From Austropuccinia psidii (taxonomy: Eukaryota > Basidiomycota > Pucciniomycetes > Pucciniales > Sphaerophragmiaceae): a stretch of 64,000 nt of DNA. A program made the position numbers and the translations under genes. Location of the stretch: NCBI GenBank assembly GCA_023105745.1, contig JALGQZ010000016.1, positions 29,877,154 to 29,941,153 of the forward strand, written 5' to 3'. Below the pieces are notes generated by a model. That model did not search any database. It was not told where the DNA came from and was given only the letters and a program-made list of their open reading frames with translations. Of the stretch, positions 33,031-45,739 are shown one piece after another (position 1 is the stretch's first letter; every line of letters begins with the position of its first letter).

Positions 33031-35700
33031 AGTAAATCTCTAAATAGAAGATTTGGAATAAACTTAAGCCACATATGCAAGCCACAAAGTATTAATTGAC
33101 TTGGCTCAATATCAGTGTTTGGGAAGGATTCTCAAAGCTCAAGAATCCAACAATACATGATGAACAAATTTATTTTGATTTTCCCTTTGTTCAGATATTA
33201 ACCATTACTTTATCATTTTATTTGAAACAATTTCAACCTCTAGGTATCTTCCTATAGATTTTCACATATATAACACACTTCCAATATGAAATTTCTGTCA
33301 ATCTCACTCATGGGAAAAATACATAATTTTGAAATTGGAACCATTCAAGTTGGAAAAAAGCTGGTAATCAATCTTAGAATTTCTTTGGGATTTTGGGACT
33401 GTTTGAATATATACACATTATGAAAAACATAGCATACCATTTAACACTTTTCTTTAATAAAAAGCTTTATTTTGTGAGGCATTATATGCCTTATTTTTTC
33501 TCTCTTTTAGGATCAATGGTTTAATCAAAATTGAAACAAGATTTCAATACTTAGGGTAAATATTCATTTTCAGGAGAGGCCAATCAAAATGTAGTTTATA
33601 TTGAAATAATACCACCCCTATTTTAGCCCAAAAACTGCATTGAAGGAGACTCTTAAGCTTATAGATAGATGAAATAAATATTCAACGCATAATATTTGGT
33701 TTTGTTTTTATGATTCAGGAATTTTTTATTATACTATTACATGGTGTAGACTAAAAACTATTCTTATCTTCATATTAAAAAATTGGCTTAATAATATAAC
33801 TTTAAATATTTATGAAAATAAAATATTTCAAATTCTGGAATTCTGTGGAGAATTCAATTTTCATTTATTGATAAAAATTTAGCTCAGGTTGGCATATTGC
33901 TGTGGAGAAATTATGAGCTTTAAAATAACTATATTGATCTGATGTGTTCCTCAAATATTTGAAAGCCAAGATAATTTGAGTTTCTATTTTGAGGAGATGA
34001 GGGTAGTATCTGTATAAAAACGTTGAATGAAGATAGGAGAATGTAGGTTTTTTTAAAAATTTGAGGAAATCTGATCTTCATGTGCCAATATGGCCAGCCA
34101 TTCTTGCAATGAATCATTTAATTATGTCAAAGAACTTTATTAAGAAAAATGCTTAAATAATTATTTTGATAATCATTACTGTATTCTCAAGCCTTTTTGG
34201 ATTTTGAATTCAACACAGCTAATCTTTCAACAATTTTCAATAATTAGTATATATAGAGAGCTCCCCATGAAATAAAAAGTTCATTATCTCATATGAAATT
34301 TAAGGGTTTATACCTTTAACTATCTTGAAATATATTTCTTACTTTAAAAATACTATATAATTAAAACTTGGATTATCAGGAGTAGTTTAGAAACAAGTTT
34401 TTCTAATTTCTCTAAGCTAAAATTTCCTCAAAATTAGCAGGGAGGCTTTGTACGCTTTTCTTTATCAATTAATTGAAACTGATATATAGTTTAAACACAT
34501 AGTGCAAGTAACTCAAATATTTATATTTAGTAATACCTGAGACAACTCATTTATGTTCCTTTGAGACAATAATACCCCTATAAAATATTAAGAAAAAAGA
34601 ACTTGTATCAATAGGATATTTTAACAAATTTATTTCTAAACGTATGTTTATGAAGCTCATGTGAGATTTTTAACTTCATAATTATGTCAATAAACTCATA
34701 GAAACTAAAGGAATGATAAGATATTCATAAATTGGAGGTAAGCAGATCATATACACAGCTCTCTCAAGTGCTTTCAAAGTATAATATGAGAACATTTAGA
34801 GTTTTTCTTTGGTATTTATTCATTTCAAAATGGTTAAAGTATTTATTAAATTCAAATTTCAAAAAGCAAGGCCACAGAAATAAGCTGGACCCTTTGGGGA
34901 CGTGAGCTCTTAGTGGCACATATATCACTTCAGAGCCCTGTCCAATAAGAATCAAAAAATGGCCTGAATCATGTCTCAAGTATTGAATCTTAATTTTCAA
35001 GAGTTCATCCAGTAATTTACCAATTAAATATTTCTTTTATCATGAAAATTTGTGCACAGTGTCTTTTCAGAGAATTACAAACCCATATTTAATTTTTTTT
35101 TTACAAAAAAATGAATTGACTATTCAAAAGAATAACAAATTGTATGCTTTTATAAATGAAAATATGATAAAATTTGCAGATATATATTGTTTAAAATAAA
35201 GGAAGACCCTTTTGAACCTTCACAAAGTAATAAACTTTGATAAATGTTAATATTGACAATATTTTAACAGGGCTACAGGGAAATAAATCTTTTTTATATT
35301 TTTTTTGATGTAATTCTATTCTATATTGGCAGATAGCTATTGGATATTAAGTGAACTGGCCCTTTATTTTTAAAAAGATGGAAATAATTCTGATTTTTTC
35401 ATTTGTTTGATCAGCATTCTATTGAACTTGAAAGCTCCAACTGGTCTTTGAAAAGTTTTTTTATAACATAAATAATAATCAATTTGTTCTTTGAAAGAGA
35501 AATTAGAAACAAAGAAAAACACAAAAGATATCTTAAAAATACTTTCTTTAGCAAAGATTTTGAATAAAATGACAGAACTAACTCAAAAGAAGAAGGATGA
35601 AAAAAATTCAAATTGTGCAGTTCATTTGTTGATATTATTTAAATCAAGATTTTTTTTCATATTTTTTGAATAAAAGAAATAGGAAAACTTTTTTTTCTTC
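33031..35700. other. AT-rich spacer, no gene recognised
   Basis: Only short frames without known motifs. It may be a decayed insertion between the N- and C-terminal parts of the SANT-like gene. Confidence 0.4.
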
Positions 35701-35879
35701 TGGGCTAAATCAATTTTAACCATTTTTTTACTTTTTTGAGTGATTTTAGATTTTTTTTAGATTGGTGTGTTATTTTGATGATTTTATCACTTTTTGTTTT
35801 TTGCTTTTTTTACTTTTTTTAATTTTCATTTATTTTCTTTTTGAAATTTTTAATTTTCCTTAATTTGTTTTTTTTTTAG

Positions 35880-36910
35880 TTTTCAATCAAAACTACAGTA
35901 GCAGGCTTTGAAAGGCCTGCTACTGTGAAATTATTTACAAGTGTCAAGCTTGTTACAGCACCAGTCCTGTAATAGCTTTTACTGTAAATTTGTTGATGAT
36001 TGTCGACAAATTTAAAGTAGGAGCCATTACATGCCCTGTACTGTAATTTTCTTTGAAAGTTTTCATTTCCTCCAGTCTCAGGGGATGTAATTCATAAAGC
36101 CCAATAAATCACTTGTAAACTAAAAGATACTACTCACAAAAAAAGCAAGACTAAGGTGTTTTCTCTTTGAAAAGAGAAATATTGGTTTTTTTAATAAAAT
36201 AGATGCAAATTTTTGAGGACCAAAAAAATAATATAATGAAAAAAGTCAAAAAACTTAAATCTCATAGATTCATATCAATAAAGAAGAAAAAATAGACAGA
36301 TTTTATAATTTTTAAAAATAGTTTGAGTGAAAGGGCTTGCAAAGCCTTCTCATCTTGCTTCTGAGTTTCCAGAAGCTTAGCCATTTTTAAAATAAACATA
36401 TACAAAAAATCAGTTTGATGAGAAGAGGATTACGTTGAAACCATCTGATATATATATATGTAAGGAATATTTTGAGATGGAAATAAGAAATAAATTTTTT
36501 AAAAATTAATAATAGGTCATCAATCAATAAAGATAACAGATTTATTCATTTTATAAATTGCATTTTACTTCTTTTGGCTTTATGAAAAATGGAGTTATTT
36601 AAATTGAAAAAGTATTTTCAGATTCAATTTTTCAGCATAGAGAGTATTCACTTTGATATTAAAATATAAATGGAACCAATTTTTATATAATATACCATAT
36701 ACTTGGTCTATCCCATTGATAAACAAAGAAAATCCTTGGGCTTCTGTAATATTCCAGTTGCTTGAAATAACTTGGAATACTAACAAACATTTAAATCCTA
36801 TGTTAAACCTAGCTCACAGGAAGGGTCCAAGCTGTGTCTATCAGAGGTCCAAACTAATTTACAAATGCAACATCTGCTTTCGTGTGTAGCCATTTTGCTC
36901 AAGGTGAGAG
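35880..36910. repeat. dispersed repeat, copy 1
   Basis: Shares with 50,030-50,990 the CTACAGTAG...CTGCTACTGTAAATTTGT zone at its start and the TTCTGTAATATTCCAGT...AACAAACAT...TGTTAA zone (36,741-36,810) at its end. The middle is AT-rich in both and was not aligned. Confidence 0.6.
35895..35926. repeat. 12-bp perfect hairpin
   Basis: ACAGTAGCAGGC, an 8-base loop, then GCCTGCTACTGT. It is followed at 35,940-36,050 by further CTGTAA/TACAG repeats, so this end of the repeat can form several stem-loops. Confidence 0.85.
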
Positions 36911-36937
36911 GAGGGAAAAATCACTATTCAACTGAAT

Positions 36938-37368
36938 ATGGATATTGCTAAAGATAACTTGAATGAAAATTTGGAAGAGGCAGAGGTGATATTTATTTTA
37001 ACAAACCAATATATTGTAATGAAATATGAGATATTTTGCCTTCAGATACATGATAAGATTCATGGTTCATCCCAAAATAGAAAACATAGTTCCAGTTTGA
37101 ATCTTAATAACACCAGTGGCTCATGGAAGAAGTTGTATGATGTGTTGTCTCCAAGTTACTCACAAATCATGATTAATTGGCAAAAAGGTTGGTAGGTTAT
37201 GTATTTATTCTGACATTCATGAAGACTAATAAATGTTTTTTAGGGAAAGAGGTTCATCATGAGGCCTTGTTAGAATGGGATAAACAGAAGTGGAATGAAG
37301 AATGGAGTGCTCAGATTATGCAAACTGAACAACAGAGGTTAATGAAGGGGATGGAAATCACATTTTAA
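36938..37368 (+). pseudogene. coiled-coil fragment, possibly the C-terminus of the SANT-like protein
   Basis: Two frames carry NLEEAEV (36,938 on) and, after a break, HHEALLEWDKQKWNEEW and IMQTEQQR (37,250-37,340), a charged helical tail. Rust SANT-like proteins often end in a similar Trp/Glu/Lys-rich helix. The link to the 32.35-33.03 kb fragment is inferred from position and direction only. Confidence 0.35.
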
Positions 37369-38404
37369 TGGGAAAAAATTCTGAATTGAGAAAGCTTGAA
37401 CAATAAACAATACAATCACAAATCAATTTTGTTTTGGCCAAAGAGGCAAAAGCTTCTTATTTTGAGAAATAAAAATGGCAAAAAGAGGTTGAGTTGTGTG
37501 AAAAACAACAGAACATGGACTTGACTATAGTGGCATTGCATTCCTCCCATTTGATTTAATATTTAGAGAAGATTTTAAATTTGATAAACAAAAAATAATT
37601 GATTTAAGTGTGTTTTACTAGATATTGTGCCTGAAATATGATCAGTGACAATCGATGACAGAACTGGTTTCCCCATACAGATGCATTCTTGATTTGAAGG
37701 GACCAATATATAACACAATTTTTGGAGGTTTAATTCAACCATTGAGGTAGACTCTCATACAATATGAGTATTTAAGCTAATAGATGCAAATCTTCAATTT
37801 CAAAGGAATTTGTTGGTTTTTATGGCATGTTTGTCCTTTAAACATTTTTTTTCAATTAATAGAATTCAAAATTTCCAGTGAGTAAAGGGAGGCTATGTTC
37901 ATTTGAATTTTTCATAAACATAAATCACATTTCAAAATTTTGAAAATGTAATGCTATTAAGAGAAACATTTTCCTATCTTTTTGAGGTTGAGAGTATTTC
38001 ATCTATTGGTCATATTCCTCATTTGAAAATTAACCACTTTTTGTTTTAAGAAGACAAATAATAAAATCTTCATTTTGGTAAATTTCTTTATGAGTTTTTT
38101 TAAATAAAATCCCCCAGCTTAAATTGATAAATTGAATTCAAAATTATTAATCTTATTAACATAAGCTTACATATTTGAAACCATTCTGCTTTTCATTGGC
38201 ACAGAACTTGTAAGCTCATACACTCCCACTTATCATAAATTCCTTGAACTAATGCTATTTCACTTTAAAAAGAGGTATTTTTTATTGAAAGAACTCTGTT
38301 GTTGTCCTTTGATGACTGATTATTCGCACAAGTTATTGTAACTCTTGGATAATCAAGTGTACATCTGGCCTGTCAGTTTGATTTTTTATTATGTAATGAA
38401 ATAT
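37369..38404. other. AT-rich spacer
   Basis: No gene recognised. Confidence 0.4.
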
Positions 38405-38608
38405 TATGATACTAGCTTGCACTGTTACACCACCACCACCTCCAAACCCTCCAAAACCAATCCACCACCATTACCACCTCCTCCTCCAATACCAATCCAG
38501 AAGATCCTCAGCCCCCACCACCCTCACCACCAAACCAACATCAATCCACTACCATCACTACCACCAACACCTCCACAACCAACCCATCACCTGAAACACC
38601 TTGACTGA
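38405..38608 (+). repeat. CCA/CCT-rich tract coding for a proline-rich stretch
   Basis: Repeated ACC, CCA and TCC triplets with almost no G on the plus strand. All frames stay open, and one reads mostly Pro, His and Thr. It could be the disordered N-terminus of the following oxygenase gene or a free-standing microsatellite. Confidence 0.7.
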
Positions 38609-38842
38609 TGTACTTTTTTCTCTCCTAAAAGCATGTTCATTTTTTATACAATACTGATAAATTTTAATTTTGTGTATTTTTTTGCTTTTATTTCAATCTT
38701 GGGGAGGAACAGTTTATTTAGGGAATTGATTACCTAGTCTCCATTCATGAAATCCAATTTCAAAAATAACCACCCCCTTTCCTTAGCTATTTGTCTTCAA
38801 TTATCTAATCAATTAAATGTTAGGACTTAAACAAATGACCAG

Positions 38843-39540
38843 ATGATTGCTAATCAGTTAAATGTGCCCAATATATCTGTAATTACTCATGCTGTGATGA
38901 CTGTTTGGACCCAATCTCACAATAATAATGATTTAACAGATGAGATTTTGCTAAATAATAATAACACAAAGTCCAGAAAAATAAGAAGAATTCTTGGTTA
39001 TATGAACCAAACTGCAGGTCTGCTTGGCATTTATAATCCCAGATTCTCCATACTCACATTAGACAAGAAGAAATATTATAATGCCAACTTTTTGAAGCTT
39101 CCTCAAAAAAAACTCCTAACCAGACCCTATGTGCTAATTAATAAACACAAAAAGCCCTATTTTCCAATTCTCATGTATCAAATTAACCCATTCAGAAGTC
39201 TGGCACCAGTCTTCCATCAAATTTGTAAGCTTATCATTATGTTAAATAAGATTTCCACCAACAGTAAAAATATCACCACAAAAACTGATATACCTGATGG
39301 CATTATGCAAGGAATAGGACTTCATCAGGGCTCATATTCCGGTATATTTTCTGCATTTTATGCAAGGAAGGCTGGATTAACCAAAAACGCTATTGATGAA
39401 GATAATAAGGAACAGTCAAAACTTCAATAATTCAATTAATTCATTGACTCCCAAATCCAAAGATTTTCAAATAAGGCACTTAAAGGAACTCAAGAAATCA
39501 GGCATGCAGATAATTTTGCAAGCTTAATTCAACTTTAATG
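38843..39540 (+). pseudogene. N-terminal part of a Tet/JBP-like 2OG-Fe(II) oxygenase
   Basis: A 195-codon open frame (38,843-39,430) and its broken continuation to about 39,540. I recognise it only by context: the sequence resumes after the solo LTR at 41,329 with the iron-binding HxD block of Tet-like oxygenases. The C-terminal part here (NAIDEDNKEQSKLQ, then a stop, then FIDSQIQRFSNKAL and ADNFASLIQL) resembles the helical segment that precedes that block in the rust family. Enzymes of this class oxidise methylated bases in other eukaryotes; in fungi they are often carried by transposons. The fragment alone cannot bind iron. It has one in-frame stop after codon 195 and more beyond. Confidence 0.5.
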
Positions 39541-39545
39541 GAGCT

Positions 39546-41328
39546 TGTGAGCCTTAGAGGTATTTTCATATACCCAAAAGACCACAAATGATAAATTAAG
39601 ATACAAATATAAATAAAATAAATTTATTTATATTATAAAAATTAAAATTAAAATATAAATACAGATTCATATTTGAGAACCAAAATTTAATTATAATTTA
39701 AAAAATAAAATTACAATAAAATTTAAAATTATGAAATTACATTTTTACTTGTAAAAATTAAGTAAAAATGAATTTTTAATAAAAATTGTGAAATGAGAAT
39801 ATTTTTTGGTAAAAAGTTATATGAAATATATTATAGCTTTTTATCCAATAAATAAACATGAAGAAATTATCACACCATTGGATTCCTCATAAAAAATAAA
39901 GTGGGGTCACCTCTGGATGAAATTCCTGTAGCTCAACTCTAAATAAGCTTAAATTAAGTTTTTAGTATTTTTTGTACAAAAGTATGAAAATCCTCAAAAC
40001 CTTAATTTAATTCACACCACATGTGGTGTTAACCATCAATTTTTGTGTTAAAATTGAGGCATTGTGTTTAATTTAGAAGCTATGAGGAATTGAAGTCTTT
40101 TTAATTGAATTCAATTGAAATGTCAAAATTTGTGCGTGTATTACATAAGTGAACTTTAATTTACATATGAGGTATCAATTATTACAGATGTGTAATCAAA
40201 AACTCAATTTAATTACATGTGTAAATTACAATTGTATTACATGATGAGGAATTAAAGAAAAAATAAATTGGAAAGATTAATTCTGGGGGGGGAAAGACAC
40301 TCTAGCTCTAAGGGGGAGCTAGACCCTCAAAATCCTTGCGAACTGGCGTGGGATGTCAAAATTCACGCAAGAGTTCATTACTTTTGGCCTGGAATTGAGT
40401 CACAGGGTCTGTGACTCAATTGATGATGAGGTTTTGATACCAACCAGGGTGGTTTTAGCTGCTGCCAAGAGGGTAAAACTACCCTTATGTTAAAACAGTT
40501 TTAACTGGTTTCTACGCCTCTTACACACATTCTTACATGTTTTGAAGGCTCTAGACCAGGTATTGCTATAGTAATGGCTGATTTAAGGGTCTAAAATGGC
40601 TTAAACCAGGGTTCAATGATGCTGTAATTGGCTTTTCTGTTGTCAGACCGTTTTTCACGACTGAAAAGAGTAAATTTTACTTTTGGAGTAAGAAAATTGA
40701 TGGCTATAAAAGAATGTCTTCTTTGCCCCACTTTTCTCTTCATGTTATAATCTTTTCCTTTTATAATTAGTTTAAACACTGTTACACCAATCAATAAAAG
40801 ATTCCAACAGACATTTTTAAATCATTTTGAACATTTTAACCACGTGAAAAAATCATTATAATCCTTTTTTGTAACTCTTATAATCATTTTTACCCCTTGA
40901 ACCACCCCAAAAGTGAATTAAAGCATCTTTCATCACTGTAAACTTTGTCACTTTGTTTCTAAATTCACTCCGGTCACTTTTGGGTGTGTTTTCTCTTTAA
41001 ATATCTTTTTAAGGACCTTGTTCTTTAATTAATTGCTTGCAGTTCTTTGCTCAATTAATTCTAATTGAAATTTCTCTTGAAGAAATTTCTTTTGTAGCCT
41101 TAAATATCTCTTGTAAAGTATTTTTGGATAAATCTTTATTGTTGGGAAAACAATAAATTTTCATTATATTATTGTTTTATACTTATAAAGTTAAAAACAA
41201 TAGAGTTGGTGTGTTTTCTCTTCAAAAATACTATTTCTTACTATTTTTAAATAATGCTACCTTATAAAAACTTTGAGGACAGGAAAAGTACTTGATATTT
41301 TATCAAAGTTTTATATCCTCAACTTACA
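39546..41328 (+). repeat. solo LTR inserted in the oxygenase gene
   Basis: Begins TGTGAGCCTTAGAGGTAT, with the CATATACCC terminus motif shared by the other LTRs here, and ends CAACTTACA. Flanks are GAGCT (39,541-39,545) and GAACT (41,329-41,333), a 5-bp duplication with one change. There is no internal coding region or second LTR, so it looks like the product of recombination between two LTRs. It holds a TATA box and a polyadenylation-type AATAAA. Confidence 0.85.
40702..40712 (+). promoter_or_regulatory. TATA box in the solo LTR
   Basis: GGCTATAAAAG, followed about 85 bases later by CAATAAAAG, giving the promoter-then-polyadenylation order expected in an LTR. Confidence 0.6.
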
Positions 41329-41803
41329 GAACTCCAATAAATCACCCAATTTCAAGACTTATTCAGATGTTATAATTAATTTCAATGCCTTCCACAATAA
41401 GCCACATACTGATAATAAGGACATAAATGCATAGACTTATGGTATATTCTCTTATCAATAAAAACAATTTTATTCCCATTCAAACAAATCTCACATCCTC
41501 TGGGAACAGATTATCCTTTCCCAACCATGAATTCATCTTTTATTTTTCCAAAAAAGAATGAATTTTGAAATACTCTGGAAAACATTTTTACTTCTTCATC
41601 AAGAAACTAAGCCACCAAAAGAATTTTTCAAACACCAATACACCACACACTTGGGTTTTTATTTTCAAATCAACAAGAAATTTATTCATACAGGAAAAAA
41701 ATTGAATCCACTAGCCCCTGAAGGAATTACATCAAATGTAAATCGTCAATTAATGCAAAATGAAAAGTATAACAAAAGATTATGTAAAAATAAAAATGTT
41801 TAG
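41329..41803 (+). pseudogene. C-terminal part of the Tet/JBP-like 2OG-Fe(II) oxygenase
   Basis: After the solo LTR the plus strand reads FNAFHNKPHTDNKD (about 41,380-41,425). PHTD is the H-x-D pair that binds iron in 2OG oxygenases of the Tet-like family, and a TYGIFSY strand follows. Further on come FPKKNE, LLHQETKPPK with the probable distal iron histidine (near 41,595), and TTHLGFYFQINKK (41,648-41,689), which resembles the family's C-terminal strand. TAG, TAA and TGA codons interrupt it between 41,430 and 41,560, and one frame change is needed. The tail of 81 codons (41,558-41,803) is open. Dead, but the family is recognisable. Confidence 0.62.
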
Positions 41804-42179
41804 ATAATTTAGATTATATATATTTCCACATTTGATATTTCTGATCTAATTCTAAGTTCCAAAACTTATCATTCCCTACACATAGATTTAAGCTGTATTA
41901 CACATATTAGTCTTGAGTCAATTTTCTTTGCAAATTAACATGTTTTATGAGTCTTATGACTCATAAGTGCTTGTGACTCATACTCCAATATATTATTCAA
42001 CCAATCCAAAATTTAGGGCTTGACTCTTTCATGAGTATTCAAATGGCCATTTTCATCATATCATTCAATGATATTTTGGATCTTGGGGGGTCATTATCCT
42101 CATATAAGTTACTCTATTGGTCACCTACTTGTGCTAATAGATTATGAAATATAAAAAAGGTTACCACCCACCGTAAAAA
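41804..42179. other. spacer between the oxygenase and Harbinger relics
   Basis: No gene recognised. A short inverted repeat CTTATGACTCATAAG lies near 41,953. Confidence 0.4.
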
Positions 42180-43150
42180 AAACCGTACCTCTTGCACATT
42201 TTGCATTTGATTTCTCATCTCACATAAAGATGACCACCTACCTTTCAAAACACCAATGGAATGTTTGATCCGTACTCTTGATCTTGCCAAACATAGAGTG
42301 AATTTTTGATTATCTTTTAAGTGGGATGTTTCAAATTTTTATTCTGGCTCAATCTAATGTGAGCTTTCATAAGCTTAATCTGCAAGCAGATATTGATATT
42401 TTACATAATACTTATGTGGATCTTTGGATATTTGCATATGTTATTACACATTTGAATCATGAAGAGACCATGAAAAATCAACATTTAGTTCAACAAAGGC
42501 TCTGTTGACATAACAAACTTATTGGATTGACATCAAATACCTAAATCATATCTATTATCACCTCCATTATTAGTTCAAAATGTTTTAATACAATATTAAT
42601 AGCATAAACACCTCTTCTTGTGATCAAAGTAGGCCTCACCATTCCTGGGTGCACTTTTAGAAAAAGGCATAAGACTACCATCTATAAATTTCAATTACTT
42701 TGGAATTATCCACTTGCTTTTTTTAATTGGGATGGGCCACATAATATATTCCTTTCCATACTTGATTATATGCTGTGTATACAATACAATGGCGCCATTA
42801 CTAACTCCAAATAGAATTCCTAGCTTTCCCAAAGAGGCCCCATCCCCATTTGATTCCAGTTGTGTTAATTCTATGGCTGGATCTCTCTGTTTGAATGTTA
42901 ATGAATTCTGAAAAATTGCATCCTCTTGAATAATGGCAGCTAACTGTTGGAAATATTCATGAGTAGTATGGCAGAGTTGTTTTAATTTATGAATTGATAA
43001 GTGGACCAAATCACTGGGGGTATATATATCTGAAGAAGGATTAGTTTTTCCGGGTATAAGAAACCTTTTTTGAATGAGGTGGTGTAATAGTAATTCATCT
43101 TCTTCCAGGTCAGAATCAATATCAGATTCCATGACAAGAATATTCTGCAT
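42180..43150 (-). pseudogene. PIF/Harbinger-type transposase relic, copy 3
   Basis: The minus strand opens with 151 codons (43,150 to 42,698) carrying the N-terminal region: an acidic start, then QLESNGDGASLGKLGILFGV and IVLYTQHII, a helix-turn-helix-like block. The frame then shifts to FIDGSLMPFSK and NGEAYFDHKKR (42,700-42,620), with the first catalytic aspartate in IDG. After a broken part, RVRIKHSIGVLKGRWSSL appears near 42,270, the C-terminal block; the usual Glu is Lys here. It is related to copy 1, which has the same block order. Dead through shifts and stops. Confidence 0.82.
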
Positions 43151-45739
43151 GCTATTTAGTTGATTAAGTAATGGGATTCTTGCTTATGTTTTTGGAAGTT
43201 CAGATATTTCTATATTTTATTTTTATTAAAAGGATTTGGTCTAAAGAAATTTATGCATTGACCAAATTGTTATGCAAATCTGAATTCACTTAGTGAGGTT
43301 TTTGCACACCATTTTTACAAATTTGGCCTTGAGAGGCTGCGACTTCAAGTGTTATAAATGGGTATTTTCAGCAAAAAAATAGTTTTTTACATGTTCAAAA
43401 TACCACATTAATGATCCAATATAATCTCATAATTCAAGATAGATTATTAGATATCCAAATATTACCACTCTTTTTTTACTCTATTTATCATTTTTATTCA
43501 TCTGAAACAAATTTTGGACTCTAAAGTTCTTATTTAACCATAATCTTCATAACTAGGTCCTTGAGGTAAGATTGAGATGTGAATTAATAATATGGAAGTT
43601 CAAAATCATTTTGGTAAGCTTTCATTACAAATATGTCTTTCAGAAGATTCTCAAAGGGTGGTATTTGGGTCTGTTGTAAAAAAGACCAAGCTTACACAAG
43701 TAAAAAAATTATGGATGAAAATTGATTTAAATTCAAATAATTTTGTTTTTTTTTCCAAAATGAATAACCTTCTTTGTGAGAAATAACATACTAGAAATCA
43801 ATAAATGGAGTAAGATTTTATAATTTTCTCACTTAATCACAGGAAATTGGAAAAGCTTATTAACTTGGAAAATTTGGACACAAAATTATTCCTTTTTGAA
43901 AAATAATAGTGGCACTTTTGAGTGGCTGAACTGATACTGAAATAAATTTTAAGCTTTTCTATTATTTTCAAAAAAGGGTGATTATTATTTGAATTTACCA
44001 AAAATTACAGGAATATGGCCCATGAAGTAACGAAAAGTGTAACTTCTTCGAATAACCTTCATTTATTCATTTTATATTTATATATATAATGAAGGTATTA
44101 ATCTTTTAAACATTTCTATTCTATGTTTGAATTTATATTATTTGTCAAAATTAAACTTTCTCTTGTTTTTTTTTGTTAAATCACTTCATAAAATTTATTA
44201 TAGCCAGGATATCCTAGTTATATTTCTGGGGGTTGATAATGAGCTTGCTAATATATTACTGCACTTTTTAAAGTGTATTATAAAGATAGCACAAGTGTAT
44301 ACTAATTAAATATTCCTTATATAATTTGATAAGTAAGAATACAGCTTTTGGATTGTTTAAGAAAACAAAATATAGTTATTTTTAACTCTAATAATCTCAC
44401 AAAAAGTAATATATGGGATTATCTTAGTTTCTGAGGTATTCCATCTATCTTCTTTCAAGATGGTCTTATTTTAAATTAAAAATGGATGAATTATTAATAC
44501 TACTTTCATTTCTTTTACAGCGTTTTTAATGATACCCCAAGATATATCTTGATAAAGTTTGTGATTTTCCCATACAAGTATTGTGGATGTAAAATAAAAA
44601 CCAGTAAAAATTTAAGTGTTATAAGCTTTCTAAAACTAGCATTAAAGCTCAAATAAAGTGAAAATTTTCTATGCCTAAGCTTATGCAATCTGCAACAATG
44701 AAATAAAATAAGCTTAAAAAAATGGACCATAAATTAAATGCTTAAATATGATGAGCTCCAAGATTCTATAATTAAATGAAAAAGGTAAAAGGATATATTT
44801 TTTACTAATGGACTGAAAATTCATTTTAATTCTATCTCTTAAGAGAAAAGTATGATCATAACAGAATAAGGGTAAATTTGCCTCTTTATTAGCTATTCTG
44901 GCACAAAAATATTCCTGAATTTCACATCCTTCAGATAAAATCTTGAAGCATTTATTCAGAAACCTTCTTGTCCTTCTTTTCGTATTATTACATGTATCAA
45001 AAGTACCCAATTCGGTAACCAATAGTAACTTTTATTTAATTTTATAAAATTCTTATCAAATATTTCAAGATAAAAGCTCAAATCTTCCTCAAAAGCATTG
45101 AGCTTGGAAGCAGGAATTTTTTTCAGCTTTGTGGGGTTTCAAAACATTTATTAGGGATAAATATATCAAAATATATATATTGACCTCAAAAATACTATCT
45201 GAATATATATTATGTTAAGTGATACCAAAAACAATGATTTAAAAACTGTACCCAGCTACTTCCTAAAGGAGCTTCATCTCAATATTTTGTTCTTTCTTAA
45301 AACTTACTTTTCTGAATTTTATTTGGTCACTGAATTTGTTAATTTCAGGGGGAACTGTCCTATATATCTGAGAATTTCTTTCAGTTTTGAAAAAAGCCTT
45401 TTCAAAAAAGAAATACGGAAATTCTCCAAATGGTTTAATGAAAGAACTCAAAGACTTAAAATAATTATTCCAAATTCCAATTCTCTTTAATGTACCATAT
45501 AAGCTGAAAATCTCATCAATGATTTTTATTTGAAAATATATAAATTTTATTATCAGGTTCTGTCAATTATTTTACTATTTAACTGCTCCTTATGACTATT
45601 TATAAGCTACCCTGACTCTCATAAGAGTGTGTATATCAAATCTTAAATAAATTTGGAAGAATCAACAATTGATCACCTTTCCTACACCAACTCCAATAAA
45701 ACGGATAAAATAGTAATAAATGGCCTTTTTCAATAAAAA
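43151..45739. other. AT-rich stretch, no gene recognised
   Basis: Short frames only, without motifs. May include decayed flanks of the Harbinger element. Confidence 0.4.

Noticed and set aside
38345..38608. Proline-rich 87-codon protein
   Set aside because: Triplet-repeat tract open in several frames; no start context or partner domain shows that it is a gene on its own.
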